A program made the translations under genes and the position numbers. A DNA stretch of 64,000 bases from an uncultured Caulobacterales bacterium (GTDB taxonomy: Bacteria; Pseudomonadota; Alphaproteobacteria; Caulobacterales; Caulobacteraceae), in NCBI GenBank assembly GCA_903840435.1, contig CAIMFV010000006.1, positions 86,415-150,414 on the forward strand. The letters are read 5' to 3'. Position 1 is the stretch's first letter; every line of letters begins with the position of its first letter. Of the stretch, positions 43,000-53,096 are shown piece after piece. The notes below the pieces were generated by a model. The model was not told the origin of the DNA. It ran no database searches and worked only from the letters and a program-made list of their open reading frames with translations.

Positions 43000-44999
43000 T
43001 TGTCGAGTTTGGCGCGTTCTCTCTGATCTTGGCTTTCGTGCTCAGCGGCGCTCAGGCAGGGTTTGGCTTTGCCGGTTATCGCCTGCGGTCGGCGCCCCTG
43101 CGCGGTGCCGCGGAGGGGAGCGCCTTTGGCGCGCTTATCGCTACCCTGGCCGCCTTTCTCGTCTTGATGTTTGCTTTTGTGACCAGCGATTTTTCGGTTC
43201 AAAACGTCGCTGACAATTCTCACACCGATAAGCCGCTGATCTACAAGATCGCCGCAGTGTGGGGCAGTCACGAAGGGTCGATGTTGTTGTGGAACCTCGC
43301 GCTCACCGGCTTCGGCGCCGCAGTGGCGGGGTTTGGGGGGCGGTTGCCGAAGGGCCTAAAGGGCTTGACCCTGGCGGTGCAAGGCCTGCTCGGCTTTGTC
43401 TTTCTTGGCTATACGGTCTTCGCGTCCAGCCCCTTCGTCCGCCTGCTCGATCCGCCGGTTCAGGGCGCATCGCTTAATCCTGTTTTGCAGGACCCGTTTC
43501 TCGCCATCCATCCACCGTTTCTCTATTCCGGCTATGTCGGCTTTTCCGTGGTTTTCAGCTTCTGTGTCGCGGCGCTGATCGAGGGCCGCGTTGACGCAGC
43601 CTTTGCCCGCTGGGTGCGTCCTTGGGCCTTGGCGGCGTTTTCGCTGCTCAGCGTCGGCATCGTGCTCGGCTCGTTCTGGGCCTATTACGAATTGGGCTGG
43701 GGCGGATGGTGGTTTTGGGATCCGGTTGAGAACGCCAGCTTCATGCCCTGGCTGGTTGGCGCAGCCCTGCTCCATTCCGCCGTTGTGACGGAAAAGCGCG
43801 GCGCACTGACCGGCTGGACGGTGTTTCTTGGCCTGTCCGCCTTTAGCTTTTCGATGCTCGGCGCTTTTCTGGTCCGTTCCGGCGTCTTGGGCTCAGTCCA
43901 CGCCTTCGCGGTTGATCCGAAGCGCGGCTCCATCCTTTTGGTGATCTTGGCGCTCAGCGTCGGCGCGGCCTTGTCGCTGTTCGTCTGGCGCGCGCCTTCG
44001 CTTAAATCCGGCGGATTGTTTGCGCTGGTCAGCCGTGAAGGCGCCTTGGTGTTGAATAATCTCTTCCTGGCCACGGCGGCCCTGACCGTCGCGGCGGGCA
44101 CCCTCTTCCCCTTGATCTATCAGGCCGCGACCGGTCATGGCCTGAGCGTCGGTGCGCCATTTTTCAATCTTACCTTCGGGCCTTTGATGGGCGTCTGTTT
44201 GCTCATCCTGCCACTCGGAACCTTTTTGTCGTGGAAGCGGGCAAGCCTTGGGCCCGTGGCGCGGAAACTGGCAATCGCGGCCCTGTTCGCCCTCGTCGCG
44301 GGTGGGGTCGCCTTGGCGATTTTCAAAACCAACGCTCTTTTCACCGCCCTTGGCGTCTTTATTGCGGTTTGGTTGATCCTCGGTGCCTTGAGCGAGCTTC
44401 TCAGCCGCGCAGGCCTAGGGCGCCTGGGCCTTGGTCAGGTTGGCAGGCGTCTCGTCTCCCTGCCCCGGGGCTCATGGGGCATGACGCTCGCCCATATCGG
44501 GGTCGGGGTTTTTCTGTTGGGCGCGGTGGTTGAGACCGCAGGTCGGATCGAGCAGGCCCAGGTCCTGCACCTTGGAGAGGCGATGCGGGTTGGTAATGTG
44601 ACCTTGACCCTGCAATCGGCGGAGTTTCACGACGGGCCAAACTATACTGCCGAGCGCGCTGTGGTGCGGGTTGACCGACAAGGGCAAGGTGCCGCGTCTT
44701 CGAGCCGCATGACGCCTGAGCGGCGATTCTATCCGGCCCGACGTCAGACGGTCAGCCAGGTGGCGATTGAAACCCACGGCGGCAGCGATCTCTATGTTGT
44801 CTTTGGCGAGCGGCGCGAGGGCGCGCGGCCGTCTTGGTTGGTTCGCGCCTATTTCAACCCCTTTGCCCGACTGATCTTCTTAGGCCCCCTCCTGATTGCG
44901 GCGGGAGGGCTTTTGTCCTTGTCCGACCGCAGATTACGTCTCGCGCCAGGGGCCAAGGCAAGGGTGAAGCCCGCAGGTCCGGTCGGAGTATCGGCATGA
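42996..44999 (+). CDS. ccmF: Heme lyase subunit CcmF (CycK)
   Basis: 667 residues, starting at the ATG overlapping the ccmE stop. A membrane protein with about 15 helices and the tryptophan-rich WWD domain visible as ELGWGGWWFWDPVENASFMPWL. Conserved heme-ligand histidines are in IHPPFLYSGYVGF and nearby. The large C-terminal periplasmic domain (about 540-640) is present. It is the core of the cytochrome c synthetase. It overlaps ccmH by 4 nt. Confidence 0.95.
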   Translation: MIVEFGAFSLILAFVLSGAQAGFGFAGYRLRSAPLRGAAEGSAFGALIATLAAFLVLMFAFVTSDFSVQNVADNSHTDKPLIYKIAAVWGSHEGSMLLWNLALTGFGAAVAGFGGRLPKGLKGLTLAVQGLLGFVFLGYTVFASSPFVRLLDPPVQGASLNPVLQDPFLAIHPPFLYSGYVGFSVVFSFCVAALIEGRVDAAFARWVRPWALAAFSLLSVGIVLGSFWAYYELGWGGWWFWDPVENASFMPWLVGAALLHSAVVTEKRGALTGWTVFLGLSAFSFSMLGAFLVRSGVLGSVHAFAVDPKRGSILLVILALSVGAALSLFVWRAPSLKSGGLFALVSREGALVLNNLFLATAALTVAAGTLFPLIYQAATGHGLSVGAPFFNLTFGPLMGVCLLILPLGTFLSWKRASLGPVARKLAIAALFALVAGGVALAIFKTNALFTALGVFIAVWLILGALSELLSRAGLGRLGLGQVGRRLVSLPRGSWGMTLAHIGVGVFLLGAVVETAGRIEQAQVLHLGEAMRVGNVTLTLQSAEFHDGPNYTAERAVVRVDRQGQGAASSSRMTPERRFYPARRQTVSQVAIETHGGSDLYVVFGERREGARPSWLVRAYFNPFARLIFLGPLLIAAGGLLSLSDRRLRLAPGAKARVKPAGPVGVSA

Positions 45000-45463
45000 G
45001 CGCGCGCACGCTGGTCGTGGCGCTTTTGGGGATCTTCATGCTGGCGGGCGCTGCTGGCGATCCGGCGGAACGCCTCACCGATCCCAAGGCGGAAGGGCGC
45101 GCGCGCGCCCTCTTTCGCGAGGTCAGATGCCTCGTGTGCCAAAATGAATCCATTGATGACAGTGAAGCCGATCTGGCGGCAGACCTGCGACGCGTTATCC
45201 GCCGGGAGGTCGCCTCTGGCGTCAGCGACAGCGAGGTTCGCGCCTTTCTGGTGGCCCGCTACGGGAAGTTCGTACTGCTGAAGCCGCCGCTTGATCTCTC
45301 GACGCTGGCACTTTGGGTGCTGCCCTTTGCCGCTCTTGGGGGCGGCGCTTGGCTTGCCCTGAGCCGCAAGCCGTCGCCCCCGCCTGCACCGCTCAGCCCG
45401 GAAGAATGCGAGCGCCTCAAAGGTTTGGCGGCTTCGCCAGGAGATGGTGCAAATGCAGCGTGA
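44996..45463 (+). CDS. ccmH: Cytochrome c thiol reductase CcmH (CycL)
   Basis: 155 residues with a signal helix, the redox motif EVRCLVCQNESIDDSEADLAADLR (CxxC) and a C-terminal membrane helix (LALWVLPFAALGGGAWLAL). It keeps the CxxCH thiols of apocytochromes reduced. It begins inside the ccmF stop (ATGA). A ccmG gene does not lie in this cluster, as in rhizobial cycHJKL operons, where it sits with ccmABC elsewhere. Confidence 0.94.
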   Translation: MSARTLVVALLGIFMLAGAAGDPAERLTDPKAEGRARALFREVRCLVCQNESIDDSEADLAADLRRVIRREVASGVSDSEVRAFLVARYGKFVLLKPPLDLSTLALWVLPFAALGGGAWLALSRKPSPPPAPLSPEECERLKGLAASPGDGANAA

Positions 45464-45624
45464 AAGCGGGCGCGATCTGGACTTGTGTCATGGTCCTGCC
45501 AAAGTTAAGCCCCAGGAAAGCGCCGAAGTTGCAGTTTTAGTCCATTCTGGATGTGTGGCGACGGGACCCCAACGCCCTAACGCCTCCAGCTTTAGTTTTG
45601 CTCACCAACCTTAAGGATCACGGC

Positions 45625-47205
45625 ATGGCGATGAAGAAGGGCTTGCTCTCTGGAGCGGTGGCGGGAGTTGGCGTAACGCTCGCAGCGTTTGCAGGCGCGG
45701 GCCTCCATTGGCCGCAAGCCATGGCCGACGAACGCGGACCGGTAAATCAATCGAGCATGGCACCAAATTTTGCCCCTCCGCCGGGCGCGCCCATGTCGTT
45801 TGCCGATATTTATGAGCGCGTGGCGCCTGCCGTCGTGTCGATTGATGTGACGTCCAAGGCCAAGCAGAATGAGGCCATAGCCGAACTCGCCAAACGGTTT
45901 GGCATGCCCGTTCCGGCGCCGTCGCCGAAGTCCAAACGTGCACAGCCCAAGGCCGCGCCTCCTAAGGGCGATGACCCAAACGGTGACGACGATCAAGGCG
46001 GCGACGAGGACACGCCGCAGGCCACGGCGTCAGGATCAGGGTTCTTTATTTCGTCGGATGGCTACATCGTCACCAATAATCACGTCATCGCCGACGCCGA
46101 TACGATTACCGTGCGTCTGAATGACAAGCGTGAGTTCAAGGCCAAATTGATCGGTCGGGACGAAGCCACCGATTTGGCGGTAATCAAGGTCGAGGGGAAG
46201 GACTTTCCCTTCGTCACCTTTGAAAACAAGGCGCGGCCTCGGGTTGGCGACTGGGTAATTGCGGTCGGCAATCCCTTCCTGCTTGGCGGCACGGCTACGG
46301 CCGGGATTGTCTCGGCCTATGGGCGCAATATTGGCGAGAAGTTCGTCGACTTTTTGCAAATCGACGCGCCGATCAACCGAGGTAATTCCGGCGGTCCGAC
46401 CTTTGACGTCTATGGTCGCGTGATTGGCGTCAATTCAGCAATTTTCTCGCCCACCGGCGGATCGGTCGGCATTGGTTTTGCCATCCCAGCTGACCTGGCT
46501 GAAAAGATCACCGACAGGCTGAAAACCGGACAGCCCATTGTCCGCGGCTATTTGGGCGCAGGCGTCTTGCCTGTCACCAAGGAGGTGGCGGAAAGCCTGG
46601 GGATCAAGCCCGACAGCGGCGTGCTTGTGAGCGAAGTGACCGCAGGCGGCCCAGCTGAAAAGGCCGGTGTTCAGAACGGCGACATTATTCAATCGCTTAA
46701 TGGCAAGGCCCTGGCGGGCGGCGATGAGTTGGTGCGGGCCGTGTCCTTGACATCACCGGGCGATGCTCTGGTCTTGCAAATTCTTCGCAATGGCAAGGTC
46801 ATTACCTTGACCGCGAAGGCGGGCGTGCGGCCGACCGAGACCGCGCTGTTGAACCGGCGGCCGGGAGAAAGCCCAGACGCGCCGACCCCCGGCGTAGCGC
46901 CGAACCAATCCACCGTGCTTGGGCTAGCGGTTGCGCCCATGTCGGAAGAGGCGCGGCGTCAATTCGACTTGAAGCCGGGTGCCCATGGCCTTGTCATTAC
47001 CGGGGTTGATGAAGACAGCGATGCGGGTCGAAAGGGCGTCAAGGCCGGCGACCTTGTCGTCAGCGCCAATCAAAGGGCGCTGACCAGCCCGACCGAGTTT
47101 GCCGAAGTGGTGGCCGAGGCCAAAAAGGCTGGCCGTCCGACAATTCTCTTGTTGATTGGTCGGGGCGGACAGGTGCTGCTCTTGGTGTTGAAGCTGGAAA
47201 AATAG
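45625..47205 (+). CDS. degP: DegP/HtrA-type periplasmic serine protease
   Basis: 526 residues from the ATG at 45625 (AGGA upstream). A signal peptide (MAMKKGLLSGAVAG... ending WPQAMADE) is followed by an acidic, Pro/Lys-rich linker (about 90-130: SPKSKRAQPKAAPP, DDDQGGDEDT). The trypsin-like domain has His153 (NNHVI), Asp183 (ATDLAVI) and Ser255 (GNSGGPT). Two PDZ domains follow (about 320-400 and 430-520). It is a quality-control protease for periplasmic proteins. The ccm-degP-regulator-kinase order is a known alphaproteobacterial arrangement. Confidence 0.94.
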   Translation: MAMKKGLLSGAVAGVGVTLAAFAGAGLHWPQAMADERGPVNQSSMAPNFAPPPGAPMSFADIYERVAPAVVSIDVTSKAKQNEAIAELAKRFGMPVPAPSPKSKRAQPKAAPPKGDDPNGDDDQGGDEDTPQATASGSGFFISSDGYIVTNNHVIADADTITVRLNDKREFKAKLIGRDEATDLAVIKVEGKDFPFVTFENKARPRVGDWVIAVGNPFLLGGTATAGIVSAYGRNIGEKFVDFLQIDAPINRGNSGGPTFDVYGRVIGVNSAIFSPTGGSVGIGFAIPADLAEKITDRLKTGQPIVRGYLGAGVLPVTKEVAESLGIKPDSGVLVSEVTAGGPAEKAGVQNGDIIQSLNGKALAGGDELVRAVSLTSPGDALVLQILRNGKVITLTAKAGVRPTETALLNRRPGESPDAPTPGVAPNQSTVLGLAVAPMSEEARRQFDLKPGAHGLVITGVDEDSDAGRKGVKAGDLVVSANQRALTSPTEFAEVVAEAKKAGRPTILLLIGRGGQVLLLVLKLEK

Positions 47206-47309
47206 CAAGCTTCACCCCGCCCGCGGCGCAGACTAAGCTGTGATGCAATGGGAGTGGGAGGGCGGCCTTGCGCCAAGGTCGCTCTCGTGTGTGGGCCTGG
47301 GGGGTGTCG

Positions 47310-47981
47310 ATGCATATTTTGATTATGGAAGACGATGTGGCGGCAGCGGAGGCCATGATGAAGGGCCTGCGCGACTCCGGCTATGAGGTCTCACATGCGG
47401 CGGATGGCGAGGCGGGTTTGGCGCTTGCCCGCCAAGGCGGCTTTGACGTTCTGGTCGTCGACCGGATGATGCCCAAACAAGATGGGCTGACGGTGGTCTC
47501 GACGCTTCGACGCGAAGATGATCGCACACCGGTGCTGTTTCTGTCCGCCCTGGGCGAGATTGATGACCGGGTGACAGGCTTGAAAGCGGGGGGGGATGAC
47601 TATCTGGTCAAGCCTTACGCCTTTGCTGAGCTGATTGCGCGGGTCGAGGCCCTGTCACGCCGTCGCGAGACTGGCGGCGTTTCCACCACCTTGAAGCTTG
47701 GCGAGCTTGAGATGGATTTGATCGCTCGAACCGTGCATCGGGCTGGCAAGGAGATCGATCTTCAGCCGCGCGAGTTTCAATTGCTCGAATTCCTGATCCG
47801 CCATGCCGGGCAATCGGTGACGCGCACCATGCTGCTGGAAAAGGTCTGGGAGTATCATTTCGATCCTCAGACCAATGTCATCGACGTGCATATCTCAAGA
47901 CTGCGCGGCAAGATTGACAAGGGCTTCGATCACCCGATGCTGCAAACGGTGCGCGGTGCGGGCTACCGCCTCGACGCCTAG
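47310..47981 (+). CDS. OmpR-family response regulator downstream of degP
   Basis: 223 residues from the ATG at 47310; an in-frame extension to 47268 has little support. Receiver with EDD pocket, Asp in VLVVDRMMPKQDG and Lys in VKPYAFAELIARV. Winged helix with LQPREFQLLEFLIRHAGQSVTRTMLLEKVWEYHFDPQTNVIDVHISRLR, which is the CusR/CopR-like pattern. It is followed 12 nt later by its kinase. Envelope or metal stress is a plausible input given the neighbouring degP. Confidence 0.92.
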   Translation: MHILIMEDDVAAAEAMMKGLRDSGYEVSHAADGEAGLALARQGGFDVLVVDRMMPKQDGLTVVSTLRREDDRTPVLFLSALGEIDDRVTGLKAGGDDYLVKPYAFAELIARVEALSRRRETGGVSTTLKLGELEMDLIARTVHRAGKEIDLQPREFQLLEFLIRHAGQSVTRTMLLEKVWEYHFDPQTNVIDVHISRLRGKIDKGFDHPMLQTVRGAGYRLDA

Positions 47982-47993
47982 GAGCTAGACAAC

Positions 47994-49394
47994 GTGCGCC
48001 TGCCCGCCCTGGTTCGCACGACGCCGTTTCGTTTGACCTTGTTGTTCATGGCGCTTTTCGCCACGGCAGCGGCGGCATTGCTGGCCTATATCTATTTGGC
48101 GACGGCGGGCGAGGTAACCCGCCGCGCGGATCAGGATGTGGGGCGCGAAATCAGCTCGCTACAGGCCATCTATGCTCGGGCGGGCGTGACGGGCCTCAAC
48201 CAGGGCCTCGTCGAGCGCACCTCCGACGAGCGCCGCTTCCTCTATCTCCTCATGTCGCCAGAGGCCAAGCCGATCACCGGCAATATCGCCATGACACCGG
48301 TCGATCCGCCCGGGTCAGAGGCCAAGGCGATTTTTCGCATCAGCGCCACCGACCCGGACGGCGGCGTCACCCACCATCGTGCCTATGGACGGCAGGTGCG
48401 TCTGGGGGGCGGTGAGTTGCTGTTTGTCGGGGCCGATATCGCAGAGGGCGATGGCTATGTGGTGCGCACCGTGAGGGCGCTCTGGGGAGCGGGCGTGCTG
48501 ATCATCCTGCTCGGCATGGCGGGCGGCTTTATGGTCAGCCGAAATGTTTCGCGCAGTCTGGCCGGGTTGAAGGCGGTGGTGGCGTCGGTCGAGGCGGGCG
48601 ACTTGAAAGCGCGGGCGCCGGTGCGGGGTGTCAATGACGAATATGACGATTTGGCGCGCGGTCTCAACGCCATGCTCGACCGCGTTGAGCGCTTGATGGG
48701 CGGCTTGCGCCACGCGGGCGATGCCATTGCCCATGATCTGCGCTCCCCCCTGACGCGCCTGCGCTCGCGACTTGAGGCCGCCTTGATCGAGGTGGAAGGC
48801 GGGCGCGCCGATGCGACAGAAAGCTTGAGCCAAGCCCTGGCCGACACTGACGGTGTGCTGACAACCTTCAACGCCGTTCTCGCCATTTCAAGACTGCAGG
48901 CGGCGGGCCAGATTCCTAATCCCCAGACCTTCGACCCTTCTGAACTTTGTGCCGGGCTGGCTGAGCTTTATGGCGCGCTGTGTGAAGACCGCGATCTTGA
49001 GTTTTCCGCCGAGCTTTCCAAAGGATTGCGGGTTCGCGGCGACCGGGACTTTGTCGGTCAGGCCATGGCTAATCTGTTAGACAATGCGGTGAAATATACC
49101 CCCCCCGGCGGCGCGGTTATGTTGCGGGTGCGCAAGCGATCTTCAGGTGATGTGGAGTTTTCCGTCACCGATACGGGGCCCGGCGTGCCGGACGAGGACC
49201 GCGAGCGCATTGTCGAGCGCTTTGTGCGGCTGGAAAACAGTCGCAGTCTTCCCGGCTCGGGCCTTGGGCTTTCCTTGGTCCGCGCCGTGGCCGAGGCCCA
49301 TGGCGGGCGGCTCGACATTGATGAGGGGCCAGGCGTGGTCAAGGCGGGCTTTGGCCCTGGCCTTCGAACCGCCCTGATCCTGCCTGCCGTGTGA
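47994..49394 (+). CDS. Sensor histidine kinase paired with the degP-linked regulator
   Basis: 466 residues with a GTG start. Two membrane helices (LLFMALFATAAAALLAYIYLA and LWGAGVLIILLGMAGGFMV) enclose a periplasmic sensor of about 130 residues. HAMP (SRNVSRSLAGLKAVVASVEAGDL), H-box GDAIAHDLRSPLTRLRSRL, N-box NLLDNAVKYTPP, and G-boxes DTGPGVPDEDR and GSGLGLSLVRAV are complete. It ends 13 bp from the oxygenase gene on the opposite strand. Confidence 0.92.
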   Translation: MRLPALVRTTPFRLTLLFMALFATAAAALLAYIYLATAGEVTRRADQDVGREISSLQAIYARAGVTGLNQGLVERTSDERRFLYLLMSPEAKPITGNIAMTPVDPPGSEAKAIFRISATDPDGGVTHHRAYGRQVRLGGGELLFVGADIAEGDGYVVRTVRALWGAGVLIILLGMAGGFMVSRNVSRSLAGLKAVVASVEAGDLKARAPVRGVNDEYDDLARGLNAMLDRVERLMGGLRHAGDAIAHDLRSPLTRLRSRLEAALIEVEGGRADATESLSQALADTDGVLTTFNAVLAISRLQAAGQIPNPQTFDPSELCAGLAELYGALCEDRDLEFSAELSKGLRVRGDRDFVGQAMANLLDNAVKYTPPGGAVMLRVRKRSSGDVEFSVTDTGPGVPDEDRERIVERFVRLENSRSLPGSGLGLSLVRAVAEAHGGRLDIDEGPGVVKAGFGPGLRTALILPAV

Positions 49395-49407
49395 CCCGCC
49401 ACGCTCC

Positions 49408-50325
49408 TTAAAGCTTTAGGTCGCGCAGCCGCTCTTCCAAATAGGCCTGGGCGGTGATCGGCTCTGGATAGCGGTTCGGTCGGTCGGCAGAAATGCAGCC
49501 GGGCAGGGTCTCGATGCGATAGTCAGGCCGAAAGTGCAAAAAGAAGGGCAGGGAATAGCGCGAATGGCCCGCCCGCGCCGATGTTGGATTGACCACGCGG
49601 TGCGAGGTCGAGGGCAAGACATGATTGGTCAGGCGCTGCAGCATATCGCCTATATTGCAGACCAAGGCTCCCGGTGGCGGTTGAATGTCGATCCAGTCGC
49701 CAGACCTATGCCGCACCTGTAGGCCAGCCTCTTCGGCCCCAAGCAACAAGGTGATGACATTGATGTCTTCGTGCGCGGCGGCACGCACCCCGTGAGCATC
49801 TTGGCTCAAGGGGGGATAGTGCAACAGGCGTAAGATGGAATTGCCGTTGCGGGTCGGATCGTCAAAGAAATTCAACGACAAATTCAGGTGACGGGCCACC
49901 GCGCGCAAGAGCTTTGCACCAAGCTGATCCATGGCGTCGAACAACCCATAGACTGCCGGGCGAAATTCAGGCGGCGCCTTAGGCCACAGGTTTTGCTGCA
50001 TCGGCCCGACCGGCTCGGCGCCGATTTCCCGACCCACATGCCAAAACTCTTTCAGGTCTGATTGGTGCGCACCCTTGGCAGTTTCGATGCCAAAGGGCGT
50101 GTAGCCCCGCTGACCCGCACCGCCGACCTGATGATATGTCCGCTTTTCCGCTCCCGCGAGCGCGAAGAAGGCCTTGGTCGCGTCATAGGCGCGCGCGATC
50201 ATGGCCGGGTCAAGATCGAGGTCGGAAATGACCGCAAAGCCGATCTCTTCAAAGTCGGCCCCCAACCGGGCGGAGAAGCCGTCGAAGTCGGTTTCGAAGC
50301 GCTTTAAGGACAGGGGTTCAATCAT
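49408..50325 (-). CDS. 2OG-Fe(II) oxygenase, isopenicillin N synthase-like
   Basis: 305 residues. The N-terminal DIOX_N-type part (LGADFEEIGFAVISDLDLD) precedes a jelly-roll core with the iron ligands in AAHEDINVITLL (HxD) and TSHRVVNP (distal His), then the 2-oxoglutarate-binding RYSLPFF (RxS). Length is typical. Relatives hydroxylate or desaturate small molecules, and some form ethylene; the substrate is unknown. It lies 31 bp downstream of emrB on the same strand and may be the last gene of that operon. Confidence 0.88.
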   Translation of the reverse strand: MIEPLSLKRFETDFDGFSARLGADFEEIGFAVISDLDLDPAMIARAYDATKAFFALAGAEKRTYHQVGGAGQRGYTPFGIETAKGAHQSDLKEFWHVGREIGAEPVGPMQQNLWPKAPPEFRPAVYGLFDAMDQLGAKLLRAVARHLNLSLNFFDDPTRNGNSILRLLHYPPLSQDAHGVRAAAHEDINVITLLLGAEEAGLQVRHRSGDWIDIQPPPGALVCNIGDMLQRLTNHVLPSTSHRVVNPTSARAGHSRYSLPFFLHFRPDYRIETLPGCISADRPNRYPEPITAQAYLEERLRDLKL

Positions 50326-50356
50326 GGCCGCCGCTCACACCCAATCAGGCGGTGAC

Positions 50357-51895
50357 CTAATGCCCGCCCATCTGCATGTTTGGCGTAGCCGGGGGACGGG
50401 GTGCAAGCCAAACTGTGAAGGCGGCGACTGCGGCGAAGGCGCCAAGGGCCATAAAGGTCTGGTCGGTGGCGAGCATGACTGATTGCTGTTGCGTCAACTG
50501 ATCGACGGTCGACACGGCCTGGGCGGCTGTCTGTCCGCCGCTCTGCATTTGCGCCATCACACCGCTAGCATCGATCCGGCCCGCAATATCGGTGCGCGCG
50601 ATGGTCGAGGCATTGGACCATTGGGTGGTCACCATCGATACCGCCACCGCGCCTGAGGAGGTGCGCAGAAAATTGAGCAGTCCAGTTCCTGAGGCAACGT
50701 CTTGTGGCGGCAGGTTGGAAATCCCGATCATGTTGATCGGCATGAAGAAGCAAGACATGCCAAGGCCAAGCAAAAATTGCGGCGCGGCGATATTGAGGAA
50801 TGTGGCATCCGTCGAGAAGGACGAGCGCATCAGCATAACCAAGGCAATCACCATAACGCCGAAAAAGGCGATGGCTCTCGGGTCAACCCGCCGCGCGACC
50901 TGGGCGACAATCGGAGACATGATGACCGCGAGGATGCCTTGCAGGGCCATGATCCGCCCCGACCATTTTGCATCATAACCCATCGAGCTTTGCAGCCATA
51001 AGGGGACCAACACCACCGAGGCGAAGAAGGAGCCATAGGTCAGGCTCATCACCGCCGCCGCGATGGCGAAGGATCGACGTTGAAAAAGCTTCAAATTGAC
51101 GATCGGATGGGCCTGGGTGATTTCCCAAAAGACGAAGGCGCAAAAGCCGATGATCGCGGTTATGGCGAGGATGACGATCATGGGGGAATTGAACCAATCG
51201 GCCTCTTCACCCTTGTCGAGCATGATCTGCAGCGCGCCCACCCAGACGATCAACAGGCCAAGTCCGGTATAGTCGACCGGCTGACGCACAATTTCGCCTT
51301 CATAGCGCCGCAAGAGACGTGGCGCGGCAAACATCAGGCCAATGGCTACCGGCACATTGATGTAGAAGATCCATGGCCAGCTTAGGTCATCGAGGATGGC
51401 GCCACCCAGCAATGGGCCTGCAATCGGTCCGACCACGGCCGTCATCGCCCACAATCCCATGGCCTGACCCCGCAGGTGCGGCGGAAAAATCCGCATCATC
51501 AGCGTCTGAGACAGAGGCATCATTGGCCCGCCAGACAGGCCTTGCAAGATCCGGCACACGACCAAGATCGGCAAAGAGGGCGCAAGGCCGCAAAGGGCCG
51601 AAAAGAGGCCGAACATGGCGATGGCGGTGGTGAAGACCCGCACAGGGCCAAACCGCATGGCGAGCCAGCCGGTCAGGGGCACGGTGATGGCCTCGGCCAC
51701 CGAATAGGAGGTGATGACCCAGGTGCCCTCATTGGGCGAGACGGCGAGCCCGCCTGCAATCGTGGTGACCGAGACATTGGCGATCGTCGTGTCCAAAATC
51801 GCCATGAAGTTCGCCATCGCCAGGACAAAGGCGGCGAACATCAAGATCGGGCCTTTGAGTGGCGCGAGGTCTTTCTCGATCAGGGGCGTGCTCAT
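50357..51895 (-). CDS. emrB: EmrB/QacA-type (DHA2) MFS drug exporter
   Basis: 512 residues with 14 predicted membrane helices. DHA2 signatures include LDTTIANVSVTTIAGGL in helix 1 and the antiporter motif C-like MMPLSQTLMMRIFPPHLRGQAMGLWAM. It pumps hydrophobic toxic compounds in a tripartite system with the downstream-of-promoter EmrA and NodT-type genes. It starts 9 nt after emrA and both follow the outer membrane factor on the minus strand. Confidence 0.92.
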   Translation of the reverse strand: MSTPLIEKDLAPLKGPILMFAAFVLAMANFMAILDTTIANVSVTTIAGGLAVSPNEGTWVITSYSVAEAITVPLTGWLAMRFGPVRVFTTAIAMFGLFSALCGLAPSLPILVVCRILQGLSGGPMMPLSQTLMMRIFPPHLRGQAMGLWAMTAVVGPIAGPLLGGAILDDLSWPWIFYINVPVAIGLMFAAPRLLRRYEGEIVRQPVDYTGLGLLIVWVGALQIMLDKGEEADWFNSPMIVILAITAIIGFCAFVFWEITQAHPIVNLKLFQRRSFAIAAAVMSLTYGSFFASVVLVPLWLQSSMGYDAKWSGRIMALQGILAVIMSPIVAQVARRVDPRAIAFFGVMVIALVMLMRSSFSTDATFLNIAAPQFLLGLGMSCFFMPINMIGISNLPPQDVASGTGLLNFLRTSSGAVAVSMVTTQWSNASTIARTDIAGRIDASGVMAQMQSGGQTAAQAVSTVDQLTQQQSVMLATDQTFMALGAFAAVAAFTVWLAPRPPATPNMQMGGH

Positions 51896-51904
51896 CGGCT
51901 CGAC

Positions 51905-53038
51905 CTAATGCTTGTCGCTAATATCGATATCCGCAGACATGGACAGACCGACGCGCAAGGGATGCGTTTTCAACTCAGCCGGGTCGAGGGTGATGCGCAC
52001 GGGCAAGCGTTGCACAACCTTGATCCAGTTGCCGGTGGCGTTTTGAGCTGGAATAACGGCAAAGGCCGCGCCCGTGCCGCCGCCAATACCCGAGGCCACA
52101 CCGTGGAACTTAAAGCCGCCGCCATAGAGGTCGCTTTTCAGCTCGACGGGCGCGCCTATTCTCACCTTGCGCAGTTGAACTTCCTTAAAGTTGGCATCGA
52201 CATAGACCTTGTCGAGCGGCACGACGGTCATCAACTGCACGCCTGTGGCAATGCGCTGGCCGATCTGGACGTTCTTCTTCGCCACCACACCATCAAAAGG
52301 CGCGCGCAAGGTGGTGCGCTCCAGATTCAGCCGGGCTTGGTCAAGCGCTGCCTTGGCGGCTAAAACTGACGGATTGTCCTCGACCCCCGCGCCTTGGGTC
52401 AGAGCGGCTTGCGCCTTTTCCTGGTCCTTGGCAGCGGCGAGATCGGCGCGGGCTTGCGCCTCGACGGCCTTGGCGGCTTTTAGGGCATTGTCGGCAGTGG
52501 TGAGGCTGGTGGTGGCGTTAGAGACTTCTTCGCCCGACACCGCGCCGGAGGCGGCAAGGCTAGCGCGGCGATCATAGTCGAGCTTCGCCTTGGCATATTG
52601 TGCTTGGGCGCTGGCGGTTTCAGCCGCGCGGCGGGCGAGGTCGGCAGTGCGCGAGTCGGTTTGGGCGGACGCGGCGTCGGTGGAGGCGAGGCTTTGCCGC
52701 ACCTGGCGTAGGGCGCGCTGATAATCGGCCTCCGCCCCGGCCAGGGCGATTTTCGCGTCGGTCGGATCAATGACGGCCAAGACCTGCCCGGCCTTCACGG
52801 TCTCAGTATCACCGACCGGCGCCGCCGAGACTGTCCCCGACACTTGCGGCGTAATCGAAGCAATGTCGGCGCCGACATAGGCGTCTTCCGTCGTCACATG
52901 GTGGGCGCCGACCGCGAACCACCAGATGCCAAAGGCGACCGCAGCCAGCGCTACCCCGCCGCCCAGGCCAGTGAACAGTCTTTGTCGAAGCGAAGATTGC
53001 GGCTTGGCGCGATCGAGAGTGGCGTCGGAAGTGACCAT
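51905..53038 (-). CDS. emrA: EmrA/HlyD-type membrane fusion protein
   Basis: 377 residues from the ATG at 53038. One N-terminal membrane helix (LFTGLGGGVALAAVAFGIWWFA) and then a lipoyl half (HHVTTEDAYVGADIASITPQVSGTV). A long Ala/Gln-rich coiled-coil hairpin follows (about 95-200: YQRALRQVRQSLASTDAASAQ...), then the second lipoyl half and beta-barrel (TTLRAPFDGVVAKKNVQIG). It bridges EmrB and the outer membrane factor. The gene lies between the NodT-type gene and emrB. Confidence 0.93.
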   Translation of the reverse strand: MVTSDATLDRAKPQSSLRQRLFTGLGGGVALAAVAFGIWWFAVGAHHVTTEDAYVGADIASITPQVSGTVSAAPVGDTETVKAGQVLAVIDPTDAKIALAGAEADYQRALRQVRQSLASTDAASAQTDSRTADLARRAAETASAQAQYAKAKLDYDRRASLAASGAVSGEEVSNATTSLTTADNALKAAKAVEAQARADLAAAKDQEKAQAALTQGAGVEDNPSVLAAKAALDQARLNLERTTLRAPFDGVVAKKNVQIGQRIATGVQLMTVVPLDKVYVDANFKEVQLRKVRIGAPVELKSDLYGGGFKFHGVASGIGGGTGAAFAVIPAQNATGNWIKVVQRLPVRITLDPAELKTHPLRVGLSMSADIDISDKH

Positions 53039-53096
53039 GTTCAGCGCTTTCAACAAGGGTGTGAGGAGACGGGGAAGCGGGGGCTACTCAGCAATT